Source of the DNA: Rhizobium sp. NFR07
GTDB taxonomy: Bacteria; Pseudomonadota; Alphaproteobacteria; Rhizobiales; Rhizobiaceae
Direction: 5' to 3'
Length of the DNA stretch: 64,000 bases
Assembly: GCF_900111905.1 (NCBI RefSeq)
Contig: NZ_FOKM01000004.1
Location: forward strand, 62,001 to 126,000
How positions within the stretch are numbered: position 1 is the stretch's first letter; each line of letters begins with the position of its first letter. Of this stretch, positions 8,361-17,265 are shown one piece after another. The translations under genes were made by a program, and so were the position numbers. The notes under the pieces are model-generated. The model was given only the letters and a program-made list of their open reading frames with translations, searched no databases and was not told where the DNA came from.

Positions 8361-9748
8361 GCGGACATCCTTTCAGGTATGGAGGAGCGGCCACCGATCT
8401 GGCCGCCATTCACCGTTTCGGCGATGAGGTGGAAACTGGTCGAGACGTCGTCGAGCTGGAAATGCGGCTGCAGACGGACGGTACAGGAGAAGGTGCCGGG
8501 CTTGCCGGGGATCTCGGCGACCTCGATACCGGCGGAGCGCAGCGGGAAGCGGGTGCGCAGCGACAGGTCGGCGTCCTCATTGCCGAGCGTGTAGCCGGTC
8601 AGCCAGTCTTCCAGCTTGCGCTCGATCGAGCGGGCGTCGGAAAGCTGGCCGATCTCGTCGCGCATGATCACTTTCAGATAATGCGAGAAGCGGGAGGCGC
8701 AGAGCACATATTGCAGCATGGCAGCGATGCGGGCGTTCTGGCGCGCGTGTTCGTTGGAATAATGCGGCGGGGCGTGCAGCGATTGGTTGGAATTGAAGAT
8801 CGCCGAGGCAGAGAGATAGGTCGTCGCCACCGGCACGAGGCCGAGGTCGCAGAACTGCTGTTCCTGGCCGGTGGTGAGGCGGATCTCGACCGGCGCCTGG
8901 GCGGAGAGGCCGTTGCTTTCGGTGCCGAAATCATAGGGAGCTAGCTCGCTCGTGCTCAGCATGCCGCCGTCGATCGCATCCTGGGTCACGCCGCGGATAT
9001 CGGCGAACCAGCCGGACTCGATGAAATTGCGGATGACGACCGTGGCGAAGGCGAAGGCCGCATTGCCCCAGAGCAGCGAGCTTCCGTCCTCGGCGATCTC
9101 CTCGCGGAAGGGAAAGCCATCGTCACGGTTGCGGGCGTAAGGTTCGAACGGTGCCCGCATGAGCACGCGGGGCGCGACGAGGCCGAGAAAGCGGGAATCT
9201 TCCCGGGCTCTCAATCCATTCCAGCGGATGCGGGTCGGTTCTGTTGCGAGCCAGGAGAAATCCTGGACGCGGCCGAGTTCGTCGAAATCCTCAAGCCCGA
9301 TCGCCTTTGCGGAGGCGCCTGCGACGAAGGGGCAGAAGGCGGCGGCGGCCACCATGCCGACCTGGGTCAGCGTGCTCACCGGATCACCGCCCTCGGGCTC
9401 GTCCGGCGACAGGTGATAGTCTCCGACCAGAAGGCCATAGGGTTCGCCGCCGGGCATGCCGAATTCGCGGCTGTAGATCAGCTCGAAAAGATGGCTCTGA
9501 TCGAAATCCGATGCCCGTTCCATGCTGCGGGCCAGCTCCTTCCAGCTCATGCTGAGAAGCTTGATCTTCACGTCCGCGCCACGGGTCGATTCACGCACGA
9601 GCATGGCAAGCCCGCGCCACCGTGCTTCCATGGCCTGGAAGTCGGGATGGTGCAGGATCGCATTTACTTGGGCGTTCAGGGCCTCGTCGATCAAGGCGAT
9701 CAACTGGTCGGCCCGGCGGCGCCACTCTGTGCTTGAACCTAGGGTCAT
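8357..9748 (-). CDS. tssC: Second TssC-family protein (TssC40-like)
   Basis: This 463-residue paralogue of the adjacent larger TssC keeps the sheath-large-subunit motifs FQAMEARWRGLAMLV, REFGMPGGEPYGLLVGDYHL and a C-terminal PGKPGTFSC segment. In Agrobacterium-type T6SS two TssC proteins (called TssC40 and TssC41 there) are encoded side by side. Whether the second enters the sheath, caps it or replaces TssC41 under some conditions cannot be told from sequence. No clear Shine-Dalgarno precedes its ATG, and a GC hairpin separates it from tssC41, so its output may be lower than that of its neighbour. Confidence 0.9.
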   Translation of the reverse strand: MTLGSSTEWRRRADQLIALIDEALNAQVNAILHHPDFQAMEARWRGLAMLVRESTRGADVKIKLLSMSWKELARSMERASDFDQSHLFELIYSREFGMPGGEPYGLLVGDYHLSPDEPEGGDPVSTLTQVGMVAAAAFCPFVAGASAKAIGLEDFDELGRVQDFSWLATEPTRIRWNGLRAREDSRFLGLVAPRVLMRAPFEPYARNRDDGFPFREEIAEDGSSLLWGNAAFAFATVVIRNFIESGWFADIRGVTQDAIDGGMLSTSELAPYDFGTESNGLSAQAPVEIRLTTGQEQQFCDLGLVPVATTYLSASAIFNSNQSLHAPPHYSNEHARQNARIAAMLQYVLCASRFSHYLKVIMRDEIGQLSDARSIERKLEDWLTGYTLGNEDADLSLRTRFPLRSAGIEVAEIPGKPGTFSCTVRLQPHFQLDDVSTSFHLIAETVNGGQIGGRSSIPERMSA

Positions 9749-9775
9749 CTTGTCGGGTGCTCGTTCGGAGGTTCA

Positions 9776-9800
9776 CGCGCGGCGAGGGGAGCGCCGCGCG
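9776..9800 (-). other. Intercistronic hairpin between the two tssC genes
   Basis: A perfect 9-bp stem (CGCGCGGCG / CGCCGCGCG) with a 7-base loop fills most of the 62-base gap between the two tssC genes. There is no T-run after it in the direction of transcription, so it is more likely a stabilising, processing or attenuating structure than a full terminator. Confidence 0.55.
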
Positions 9801-9810
9801 CGCCGTCGCG

Positions 9811-11292
9811 TCAGGATTTCGAAGGAATCCGAGCGACCATCCGCAGAGAGGTGGTCAACTCCTCCATCTGCAGCCATGGGCGCATCCAGGCCACCGCGTT
9901 ATAGGCGCCCGGCTTGCCCGGGATTTCCTGAACGGTGACCTTGGCATCGCGCAGCGGGTATTTAGCGCGGGACTCTTCGCCGGCGGCGTCATTGGCGTTG
10001 ACGTAGTTGGAGATCCAGCGGTTGAGCCAGGCCTCGCAATCCTCCGCTTCCATGAAGGAGCCGATCTTGTCGCGGCCCATCACCTTGAGATAGTGGGCGA
10101 AGCGCGAGGTGGCCATCATGTAGGGCAGGCGAGCAGAGACCGCAGCGTTCGCCGTTGCTTCCGGACGATCGTAGAGCTTCGGCTTGTGGGCCGTCTGGGC
10201 ACCGAAGAACACGGCATAGTCGGTGTTCTTGTAGTGGCACAGCGGCAGGAAGCCGAGCTTGCCGAGTTCAGCGTCGCGGCGGTCGGTAATGCCGACTTCC
10301 GTCGGGCATTTCAGGTCGAGATCGCCATCGTCGCTGGAGAAGATGTGCATCGGCAGGCCTTCGACCTTGCCGCCATTCTCCGCACCACGAATGGCCGTGC
10401 ACCAGCCGCTCTTGGCGAATGCGTCGGTGAGGCGGGTGCCCATGACGTAGGCGGCGTTCATCCAGCAATAGTTCTCGTGCGGCAGCTCGCCGTTCTTCGA
10501 ACCGCCGGTCTCGTCGTAGTTGAACTCGTCGATCGGGCTGGTCTTCGGGCCGTAGGGCATGCGGGAGAGCACGCGCGGCATGGCGAGCGTCACGAAGCGG
10601 GAATCGTCGCTGTCGCGCAGGCTGCGCCACTTGGCGTATTCGACCGTCTCGAAGATCTTTTCGAGATCGCGCGGCTTGGAGAGTTCACGGTAATCCTCGA
10701 AGCCGAACATGCGCGGGCTTGCGGCCGAGATGAACGGTGCGAACGCGGCGGCCGCGATCGAGGAGACGCCCTGCAGCGTCTGCACGTCGTCGAAGGAATT
10801 GTCGAACTCGTAGTCACCGATGATGGCGCCCATCGGTTCGCCGCCCGGTGTGCCGAACTCGTCTTCATAGATGGACTTGAACAGGCGCGACTGATCGAAT
10901 TCGACGGCCTTGGCGAGATCCTTGCTCACGTCGCGCTTGGAAGCGTTCAGCACGCGGATCTTCAGATTGACGCTGGTCTCGGAATTCTTGACCAGATAGT
11001 TGAGGCCGCGCCAGGTGCCTTCGAGCTTGACGAATTCCGGTGCCTGCATGATGGCGGCAAGCTGGGCAGAAATCGTCTTGTCCAGTTCCGCGATCGCGTT
11101 GTTCAGGGTGATCGTCAGGTTGCGGTCATAGGTGACCGTTCCCTTCAGAGCCTGGTCGGTCAGCGTGCGCAGCAGGTCCTGGGCACGGTTCGGTTCGGTC
11201 TGGCGGGTGGCCGAAACGACCTTGGACAGCAGGTCCTGTTCCGACGCGAAACCGGCCTCGTCCTTCGTCTGCAATTGCGTATCAGCACTCAT
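9811..11292 (-). CDS. tssC: TssC, T6SS sheath large subunit (TssC41-like)
   Basis: TssC (VipB) forms the contractile T6SS sheath with TssB. The 493-residue product shows the family motifs EFVKLEGTWRGLNYLV, EDEFGTPGGEPMGAIIGDYEF-type core and FGFEDYRELSKPRDLEKIFE. It lies 122 bases downstream of tssB; an AAGGA sits 8 bases before the ATG. Its length and motifs match the main TssC rather than the shorter paralogue downstream. TssB and TssC are made in the largest amounts of the core operon in known systems, and the flanking hairpins are consistent with that. Confidence 0.95.
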   Translation of the reverse strand: MSADTQLQTKDEAGFASEQDLLSKVVSATRQTEPNRAQDLLRTLTDQALKGTVTYDRNLTITLNNAIAELDKTISAQLAAIMQAPEFVKLEGTWRGLNYLVKNSETSVNLKIRVLNASKRDVSKDLAKAVEFDQSRLFKSIYEDEFGTPGGEPMGAIIGDYEFDNSFDDVQTLQGVSSIAAAAFAPFISAASPRMFGFEDYRELSKPRDLEKIFETVEYAKWRSLRDSDDSRFVTLAMPRVLSRMPYGPKTSPIDEFNYDETGGSKNGELPHENYCWMNAAYVMGTRLTDAFAKSGWCTAIRGAENGGKVEGLPMHIFSSDDGDLDLKCPTEVGITDRRDAELGKLGFLPLCHYKNTDYAVFFGAQTAHKPKLYDRPEATANAAVSARLPYMMATSRFAHYLKVMGRDKIGSFMEAEDCEAWLNRWISNYVNANDAAGEESRAKYPLRDAKVTVQEIPGKPGAYNAVAWMRPWLQMEELTTSLRMVARIPSKS

Positions 11293-11372
11293 GTCTCAAA
11301 TCCTTCATTGCGAGCAACCGTCCGGACAACTCCTCGGCGCTGCTCAACCAAACGATGGGGCAAAACGAGAGG

Positions 11373-11411
11373 GGCGCGCTGTCCTCGTAGTCATGAGGAG
11401 CGCAGCGCCGC
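11373..11411 (-). other. Imperfect hairpin between tssB and tssC
   Basis: On the minus strand GGCGCTGCGCTCCTC can pair with GAGGACAGCGCGCC across an 8-base loop, with one or two bulged bases. It lies in the 122-base gap between tssB and tssC, with no T-run. It may protect the tssB message or tune tssC expression. Confidence 0.4.
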
Positions 11412-11414
11412 CTA

Positions 11415-11939
11415 TCAGTTGACCTGATCCTTCTTGTCTTCGGCCTTGTCGCCGCCGAGCTGGGCAACGAGCTGCGAAAGATCCGCCTTGTTCTGCAGGA
11501 TGTCTTCGAGAAGACGCTCAAGCTCTTCCGAACGGTCGGCCTTGCTCATCAGGTCGCGAAGCTCGTTGCGCGCATCGAGCAGCGCCTTTAGCGCCGGAAC
11601 CTGATTGACGACCGAGCCGGGTTCGAAATCGGCCATGCTCTCGAACTTCAGATTGACCGGAAGTTGGGTGCCGTCGCCCTGAAGGGTGTTTTCGACCGAC
11701 ATGGTGAGGCCCGGCGTCATGCGGCGCATCACGTCATCGAAGTTGTCGCGGTCGATCTGCACGAACTTGCGTTCGCCGAAGGGCTTCAGCGGTTGAGTGG
11801 GGTTGCCGGAGAAATCGCCGAGAACGCCGACGACGAAGGGCAGTTCCTTGACCACCATCGCGCCTTCGGTTTCGACTTCGTACTTGATGTGGACGCGGGG
11901 CTTGCGGACCCTTTCCAGTTTCTCGTGCACACTTGCCAT
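11415..11939 (-). CDS. tssB: TssB, T6SS sheath small subunit
   Basis: TssB (VipA) pairs with TssC to build the contractile sheath. The ATG at 11937-11939 is chosen because GGAAGGAGATACCC, an excellent ribosome site, sits directly upstream; an in-frame ATG seven codons earlier would lie in that site. The 174-residue product begins [20 protein letters not shown], with the conserved RVHIKYEVE and [13 protein letters not shown] segments and the C-terminal coiled region ([21 protein letters not shown]) that ClpV contacts in other systems. Confidence 0.96.
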   Translation of the reverse strand: MASVHEKLERVRKPRVHIKYEVETEGAMVVKELPFVVGVLGDFSGNPTQPLKPFGERKFVQIDRDNFDDVMRRMTPGLTMSVENTLQGDGTQLPVNLKFESMADFEPGSVVNQVPALKALLDARNELRDLMSKADRSEELERLLEDILQNKADLSQLVAQLGGDKAEDKKDQVN

Positions 11940-12024
11940 CGGGTATCTCCTTCCTGCCATAGGCAGATAAAATTCGGATTGATGTGGATTGCGTTACGGG
12001 CCGGGCCCGCGCGGTGTGATGTCC

Positions 12025-13098
12025 TCAACCTCCCCTGTTTTCGGTCGAGGGCTGGATGCCGGCTGCCGTCAGCACCGCATGGCGTGCGTGCTGCTCGGGC
12101 ATCAGCTCGGCAAGAAGCTCGGAGAAATCCATGCGCCCGCGTCGCACGAGCGTTTCTATCGACATGGAAATCGGCGAGTGCGGTTCCGTGCGGCGGAAAT
12201 AGCGCGCTACGGCGACGAGAATTTCGAAGGCTTCCTCGCGAGAGCGGATGGAATCTGCTGTGGGAAGCCGGGCTGGAGCGGGTGCAGGGGTGTCGGCCTG
12301 ATGCAGATCGCCGGAAACAGGGGCGATTTCGATGCTTTCTGCCGGGGTAGAAACAGGGTCGGCATCACCGATGCCGGCCAGCATGCGGATGGCGGATGCC
12401 GCCTCATGCAAAACATTGCGTGTATTCGAACTTGGGGGGGCGGTACTGCCGCACCGCTCGTCAAGTATTTCGACCATTCGGTCAAAGGCGGCGATGCAGT
12501 CCGTGAGCACGTTAAGATGTGCTGCCATATTCGCGACACCCGCCTCGGTCGCAGCCTGCTGCAGTTCTTCGCGCTGATCCGTCTCGCCCGGGCGCTGCGC
12601 GATCTGGAAATCCCATAGTGTGTGCTGAGCGAATTTTCCCCCGGGAATCAGGGATGTCAGGCGGATCGCCTGGATGATCGTGCCTTCGCTTCCGACGCCG
12701 TTCAGACCGGCAAAAGGCGCAAAACGCTCCTCCGGATCCTCGTCGTCAATGGAGTGAAGGTCATCGAAATAGTTGTCTAAAAGCGACACGGCCGACAGGT
12801 AGACATCACGCAGTCCCTCGAAGCCGCGAAGCCTGATCTGGGCCTCCGCCAACCAGGCCAAAACTTCGATGTCTTTGCTCGTGGAAGAAAGAATATGCAA
12901 TCCAAGGTTGCTAACGTCGTGCCAGATAGGTGAAAGCGCAATAGTTTCACCCGGGTTTATTCCACGTTCAGCGGCCCTGGCTGCGTTTCTAGCATCCTTA
13001 ATTCTATAGTATATTTCACGCTCGGAAGTATTGTTCCGTACGTTTTCTCCGCATGGGGCGTTTTCATCAAGTGGATCTACGATTTGTCGCACATTCAC
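12025..13098 (-). CDS. tssA: TssA (ImpA family) T6SS assembly/cap protein
   Basis: TssA caps and guides sheath assembly at the T6SS baseplate. The product has an ImpA_N-type domain (PLDENAPCGENVR near the start, SNLGLHILSSTSKDIEVLAWLAEAQIR) and ends with the conserved EPHSPISMSIETLVRRGRMDF segment typical of the family. The first codon is uncertain: GTG at 13096-13098 is preferred because GGAG lies 11 bases upstream and the family N-terminus begins just after it, while a GTG at 13143 gives a 372-residue version without a visible ribosome site. The first 200 bases are clearly more AT-rich than the rest of the operon. It is the first gene of the minus-strand operon. Confidence 0.9.
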   Translation of the reverse strand: MNVRQIVDPLDENAPCGENVRNNTSEREIYYRIKDARNAARAAERGINPGETIALSPIWHDVSNLGLHILSSTSKDIEVLAWLAEAQIRLRGFEGLRDVYLSAVSLLDNYFDDLHSIDDEDPEERFAPFAGLNGVGSEGTIIQAIRLTSLIPGGKFAQHTLWDFQIAQRPGETDQREELQQAATEAGVANMAAHLNVLTDCIAAFDRMVEILDERCGSTAPPSSNTRNVLHEAASAIRMLAGIGDADPVSTPAESIEIAPVSGDLHQADTPAPAPARLPTADSIRSREEAFEILVAVARYFRRTEPHSPISMSIETLVRRGRMDFSELLAELMPEQHARHAVLTAAGIQPSTENRGG

Positions 13099-13143
13099 GC
13101 GGATATATTCTCCATATCGAATAGCAAAATTAAAAATGCCCAC

Positions 13144-13329
13144 ATCTTGTTGAGCTGATATAGGCTTGTCAACCTCGTGCCCGAGGTGACATTTTTATGA
13201 CGGCAGTCTTAAATGCTATTTTTGGAAATAGTGCGCTTTTCAGCCTAGACAAGCCTGTATGATCGCCCTAGTTGTTTCCGCACATTTCTAAGAAAGCTGA
13301 TTGTCAAACACGAATACAGGGTTCTTTGC
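13144..13329. promoter_or_regulatory. Divergent T6SS promoter region with mirrored elements
   Basis: The 186 bases between tssA and clpV are AT-rich and carry a mirrored pair: TTGACAAGCCTATAT on the minus strand (13158-13172) and TAGACAAGCCTGTAT on the plus strand (13246-13260). In both directions the first six bases resemble a -35 box (TTGACA, TAGACA) lying 70-85 bases upstream of the divergent genes. A perfect 6-bp hairpin (ACCTCG / CGAGGT, 13172-13187) abuts the tssA-side copy. The arrangement suggests one regulator serves both operons. Related systems use the ChvG/ChvI acid response, but no regulator is identified here. The -10 hexamers are weak matches. Confidence 0.55.
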
Positions 13330-16125
13330 ATGTCGCATGTCGATCTCAATCGGCTGATAAGGACACTTGAGCCAAATCTGCGTGTCGGTCTTGAGACAGC
13401 TGCGTCTCTCGCCGCGCGTCACCAGCACTCGTCCGTCGAGATTTCCCATTGGCTCCGCGCGCTGCTTGATGACGCCGCTTCGACGACGGTGTTCGAACAA
13501 CTTGGCGTACAGTCTGAAATGCTGCGGACAGAGCTGGATGTATCGATCGGAGACCTGCCACGGTCCGACGGTTCGTCGCTCTCCCTCTCCCAGAATTTGA
13601 TCTCCCTTGCCCGGGAAGCCTGGCTCATCACATCCCTCCAAGCTGGACGTAAAATGATCCAGCTGGTTGATTTACTTGCTGCACTAAGTACCGACTCCGC
13701 ACTGCGGGTCGTAGCTCGCGGCATCGCGCCTTCGCTTCGCTCGCTCGACCGAGCGACGCTCGAGACCCTGCTTGAAAAGGCGGGGTCGGATGCGAATGCG
13801 AAAACCCCTGATGAGCCGGCGTTTGGATCGCCGGCTTCTTCGTCCGGCCAGAACGAATTCCTGCGCCTCTATACCCGCGACATGACGGCGGAAGCCCGCG
13901 AGGGGCGGATCGACCCGGTAATCGGCCGCGATCGCGAACTGCGGCAGGTCATCGACATCCTGATGCGGCGCCGGCAGAACAATCCGATCCTCGTCGGCGA
14001 AGCCGGTGTCGGCAAGACGGCCGTCGCCGAGGCCTTTGCTCAGGAAATCGCCGCCGGCCGAGTGCCGGATCGGCTGAAGGACGTGAAGCTGCTCCTGCTG
14101 GATCTCAGCCTTTTGCAGGCGGGAGCCGGCGTGAAGGGCGAGTTCGAGCGTCGCCTGCATGGCGTTGTCGATGCCGTGAAGACGTCCGAGCAGCCGGTCA
14201 TCCTTTTCATCGACGAAGCCCATGGCCTGATTGGCGCGGGCGGACAGGCGGGGCAGGGCGATGCCGCAAACATCCTCAAGCCGGCGCTGGCGCGGGGCGA
14301 GCTGCGGACGATCGCGGCGACGACCTGGAGCGAGTACAAGCGCTATTTCGAAAAGGATGCCGCGCTGACCCGTCGCTTCCAGACGGTCATGGTGCAGGAG
14401 CCGGACGAAAAGACGGCGATCCGCATGCTGCGCGGCGTGGCCGACAAGCTGAAGGCGCATCACGGCGTGCGCATCCGCGAAGAGGCGATCGCCGCCGCGG
14501 TCCGCCTGTCGATGCGCTATATCCCCGACCGGCAGTTGCCGGACAAGGCGATCAGCCTTCTGGATACGGCGGCCGCTACGGTCGCACTGGCGCGCCAGAC
14601 CCAGCCGGAAGCGATCAAACTTCTTGAAAACGAGCGTGATCTTCTCGAAGCGGAGGAGCGCTGGCTATCGGCCGAGCCGGAAACGGAAGTTACAGCCGAC
14701 CGTCTTGCGCGGATTGCCGGCGAGCGTGCCGACATTGTCCGCGAGATCGAGGTCCTGTCCTCCAAGTTCGATGACGAGATGCGGCTCGCCCGCGAGGCCG
14801 ACCGGCTGGAAGAGGTCTTTTCCGAGGACGGCGCCGTCTCGCCGATCGCAACGGCAGTGCCTGCGACCGGCGAAGCGCAAGGCGAAACCAATGTTGCACC
14901 GTTCCCGCCGCACGCCATGACGCCGGAGAGCGCCAGGGCCGCATTGATGTCGACGGAGCGCAGTCTCGCGGCCGTGGCCGGTGAAACGCCGCTTATTCTA
15001 CGCGTGGTGAACGAGGATGTCATCGCCGTGATCGTGGCCCGCTGGACCGGCATCCCGGTCGGCAAGCTCCTGTCCGACCAGGTCGAGACGGTCAAGACGC
15101 TCGATGCCAGGCTGAAGGAGCGGGTTCTCGGCCAGGACGCGGCGCTCGAGAGAATTGCAGCCGCCATGCGCGCGGCGCGCGCCGGTCTCAACGATCCGCG
15201 CCGTCCGCCGGCAGTCTTTCTGCTGGTCGGCATGTCGGGTACCGGCAAGACCGAGACGGCGCTTTCGCTTGCCGACATGCTCTATGGCGGCAGCCAGCAT
15301 CTGACGACGATCAACATGTCCGAATTCAAGGAGGAGCATAAGATCTCCATGCTCCTCGGCTCGCCGGCCGGCTATGTCGGTTATGGCGAAGGCGGCGTGC
15401 TGACCGAGGCGGTCCGTCGCCGGCCTTACGGCGTGCTCCTTCTCGACGAGATCGACAAGGCGCATCCGGGCGTCCAGGAAATCTTCTACCAGGTCTTCGA
15501 CAAAGGCGTGCTACGCGACGGCGAAGGCCGCGACATCGACTTCAAGAACACGACCATCTTCATGACCGCCAATACCGGCTCGGAACTGCTGGCGTCGCTT
15601 GCCGCGGATCCGGATACGATGCCGGAAGGGGAAGCGCTGGAGCAGTTGCTGCTGCCGGAGCTGCAGAAGCATTTCAAGCCCGCCTTCGTCGGCCGCACGA
15701 CGGTTCTGCCCTTCATGCCGCTTTCCGGCGAGACGTTGTCGGGCATCGTCGACCTCCAGATAGAGCGGATCCGCCAGCGTGTCGGCGCAAGCTACGGTAC
15801 GGCGGTGACGCTGTCGCCGGAGGCACGCGATGCGCTCGTGGCGCGGGCCAAAAGCAGCGAAATGGGCGCCCGCGCGATCGAGGTGATGATCGCCCGCGAC
15901 CTGCTGCCGATCCTTTCGACTTTCTTCCTCGATGCAATCGCGGACGGACTACGCATTAAACACATAATCATTGCATTCGACGGACAGCATTTCGGCATCG
16001 AAGCCGAACAGGCTGTCGCGTCCACGAAATTCGCCAAGCCGGCCGATGATGGTCGCAAGGCGGATGAAGAAGCCCCGGGCCGTAAACGTGCTCGGGGATC
16101 AGCGAGAAAGGCAAATGCGCCTTAG
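13330..16125 (+). CDS. clpV: ClpV/TssH, AAA+ sheath disassembly ATPase
   Basis: ClpV is the hexameric AAA+ ATPase that extracts and recycles contracted TssBC sheath. The 931 residues contain an N-terminal Clp repeat domain (about 1-160), a first AAA module with Walker A GEAGVGKT (about 224-231) and Walker B LFIDEAH (about 293), a coiled middle domain, and a second AAA module with GMSGTGKT (about 633) and LLLDEIDKAH (about 703). A basic, low-complexity tail follows (GRKRARGSARKANAP). A CAGGG lies 8 bases before the ATG. It heads the plus-strand operon, divergent from tssA, and hcp follows 39 bases later. Confidence 0.97.
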   Translation: MSHVDLNRLIRTLEPNLRVGLETAASLAARHQHSSVEISHWLRALLDDAASTTVFEQLGVQSEMLRTELDVSIGDLPRSDGSSLSLSQNLISLAREAWLITSLQAGRKMIQLVDLLAALSTDSALRVVARGIAPSLRSLDRATLETLLEKAGSDANAKTPDEPAFGSPASSSGQNEFLRLYTRDMTAEAREGRIDPVIGRDRELRQVIDILMRRRQNNPILVGEAGVGKTAVAEAFAQEIAAGRVPDRLKDVKLLLLDLSLLQAGAGVKGEFERRLHGVVDAVKTSEQPVILFIDEAHGLIGAGGQAGQGDAANILKPALARGELRTIAATTWSEYKRYFEKDAALTRRFQTVMVQEPDEKTAIRMLRGVADKLKAHHGVRIREEAIAAAVRLSMRYIPDRQLPDKAISLLDTAAATVALARQTQPEAIKLLENERDLLEAEERWLSAEPETEVTADRLARIAGERADIVREIEVLSSKFDDEMRLAREADRLEEVFSEDGAVSPIATAVPATGEAQGETNVAPFPPHAMTPESARAALMSTERSLAAVAGETPLILRVVNEDVIAVIVARWTGIPVGKLLSDQVETVKTLDARLKERVLGQDAALERIAAAMRAARAGLNDPRRPPAVFLLVGMSGTGKTETALSLADMLYGGSQHLTTINMSEFKEEHKISMLLGSPAGYVGYGEGGVLTEAVRRRPYGVLLLDEIDKAHPGVQEIFYQVFDKGVLRDGEGRDIDFKNTTIFMTANTGSELLASLAADPDTMPEGEALEQLLLPELQKHFKPAFVGRTTVLPFMPLSGETLSGIVDLQIERIRQRVGASYGTAVTLSPEARDALVARAKSSEMGARAIEVMIARDLLPILSTFFLDAIADGLRIKHIIIAFDGQHFGIEAEQAVASTKFAKPADDGRKADEEAPGRKRARGSARKANAP

Positions 16126-16164
16126 CCGCAACTAGGCAAAACCGATTATTAGGAGAGCTTTAGC

Positions 16165-16641
16165 ATGCCGATTTATCTGCAGATTGATGGTATCCAGGGT
16201 GATGCAACCCACGAGCAGCACAAGCAGTGGATGGACATTGAAGCCATTCACTGGAACGTGTCCCGCAACATGAATACGTCTGCCGGTTCTGCGGCAAACC
16301 GAGAAGCTTCGGAGCCGACCATTTCCGAAGTCATCCTCACCAAGGTCAGCGATTCCTCGTCGACCAAGCTTTTCGGCGAAGCGTGCTCGGGCCGTACCGG
16401 CAAGCGCGCCACGATCCATCTCGTCACGACCGGTAACCCGGGCGACACCTATATCGAATACCTGCTGACCAACACTCTGATTGCCAGCTATTCGATCGAT
16501 TCCAACGGTGACCGGCCGGTCGAAACGATCAAGCTCAACTTCACCAAGCTCGAAGTGAAGTACACCCCTTACGACGACAACCATGCGCCAAAGTCGCCGA
16601 TGATCGCATCCTACGATCTCGCGACCACGAAGGCTGCCTAA
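16165..16641 (+). CDS. hcp: Hcp (TssD), T6SS inner tube protein
   Basis: Hcp hexamers stack to form the tube expelled by the sheath and can also chaperone small effectors. The 158-residue product has the family start MPIYLQIDGIQGDATHEQHK, the NREASEPTISEV and LFGEACSG stretches and the late KLNFTKLEVKYTPYD strand. A strong AGGAGAG ribosome site precedes the ATG by 8 bases. A perfect 12-bp hairpin just after the stop probably ends most transcripts here, fitting Hcp's need for high output relative to the two genes that follow. Confidence 0.97.
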   Translation: MPIYLQIDGIQGDATHEQHKQWMDIEAIHWNVSRNMNTSAGSAANREASEPTISEVILTKVSDSSSTKLFGEACSGRTGKRATIHLVTTGNPGDTYIEYLLTNTLIASYSIDSNGDRPVETIKLNFTKLEVKYTPYDDNHAPKSPMIASYDLATTKAA

Positions 16642-16651
16642 TACGCAGACT

Positions 16652-16678
16652 GAAAGCGCCGCCATGGGCGGCGCTTTC
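16652..16678 (+). terminator. Strong hairpin after hcp
   Basis: A perfect 12-bp stem (GAAAGCGCCGCC / GGCGGCGCTTTC) with a 3-base loop starts 10 bases after the hcp stop and is followed by a C/T-rich run (TCTTTC). It is likely a partial terminator separating abundant hcp mRNA from the downstream candidate effector genes. Confidence 0.7.
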
Positions 16679-16741
16679 TCTTTCACCGCGCGCCAGATGG
16701 CGTTCTGACGTTTGTCTCATTCAAATCATTGCGGGGATCCG

Positions 16742-17242
16742 ATGCCCAATTTCAGCGTGCAGAGCGACAAGCTTCTCGTTCGCCCGGTTCAGCAGAGCGA
16801 CATCGAGCCGGTAAATGGCATGAAGAGAGGTCCCGATCTGCGCTATATGACGCTGCAGGACGGTCCGCGACAGTTCAACGATCGCATGCAGCGCGGTGGT
16901 GCGGTTGCCGCAGCCGTGCAATATGCCGCCACCAGCCTGAACGAGGCGTCGGTCTCGGTCTGGGTGCGCAAATGGCTGCAGGCGCATGAGGTCGAGATCC
17001 AGGAAAAAATGCTGAAAGAAGGTCACGGCGCCTTCGTTCTGCAGGTTAATTACGCCGTCGGAAATTCGTTCGGCACCCAGGTCTTCATGGCGCGCGACAT
17101 CTATCTTCTCGGAACGATCCCGATGACGACGGACGCCAAGCAGATCCTGACGCCGGAAAAGATGTTCGGTCCGTCGGTCGACGCGATCCCGAACAAGGCC
17201 ACCAAATATCACTACGCCTACCTGATCGGCCAGCGCCGCTGA
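16742..17242 (+). CDS. Unknown T6SS-linked protein downstream of hcp
   Basis: I do not recognise a family. The 166-residue product starts MPNFSVQSDKLLVRPVQQSD after GGGG 8 bases upstream. A frame extension to 16712 has no ribosome site. It has no signal peptide or membrane segment, a central amphipathic region (NEASVSVWVRKWLQAHEVEIQEKML) and a C-terminal part rich in aromatic and beta-type sequence (FVLQVNYAVGNSFGTQVFMA). Placed between hcp and an RNase A-like toxin candidate, it could be an Hcp-linked effector, an adaptor, or the neutralising partner of the next gene. It is 23 bases upstream of that gene, so the two are probably co-transcribed. Function is inferred from context only. Confidence 0.75.
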   Translation: MPNFSVQSDKLLVRPVQQSDIEPVNGMKRGPDLRYMTLQDGPRQFNDRMQRGGAVAAAVQYAATSLNEASVSVWVRKWLQAHEVEIQEKMLKEGHGAFVLQVNYAVGNSFGTQVFMARDIYLLGTIPMTTDAKQILTPEKMFGPSVDAIPNKATKYHYAYLIGQRR

Positions 17243-17265
17243 GGCTTTCAGCAGAGGGCATCACC

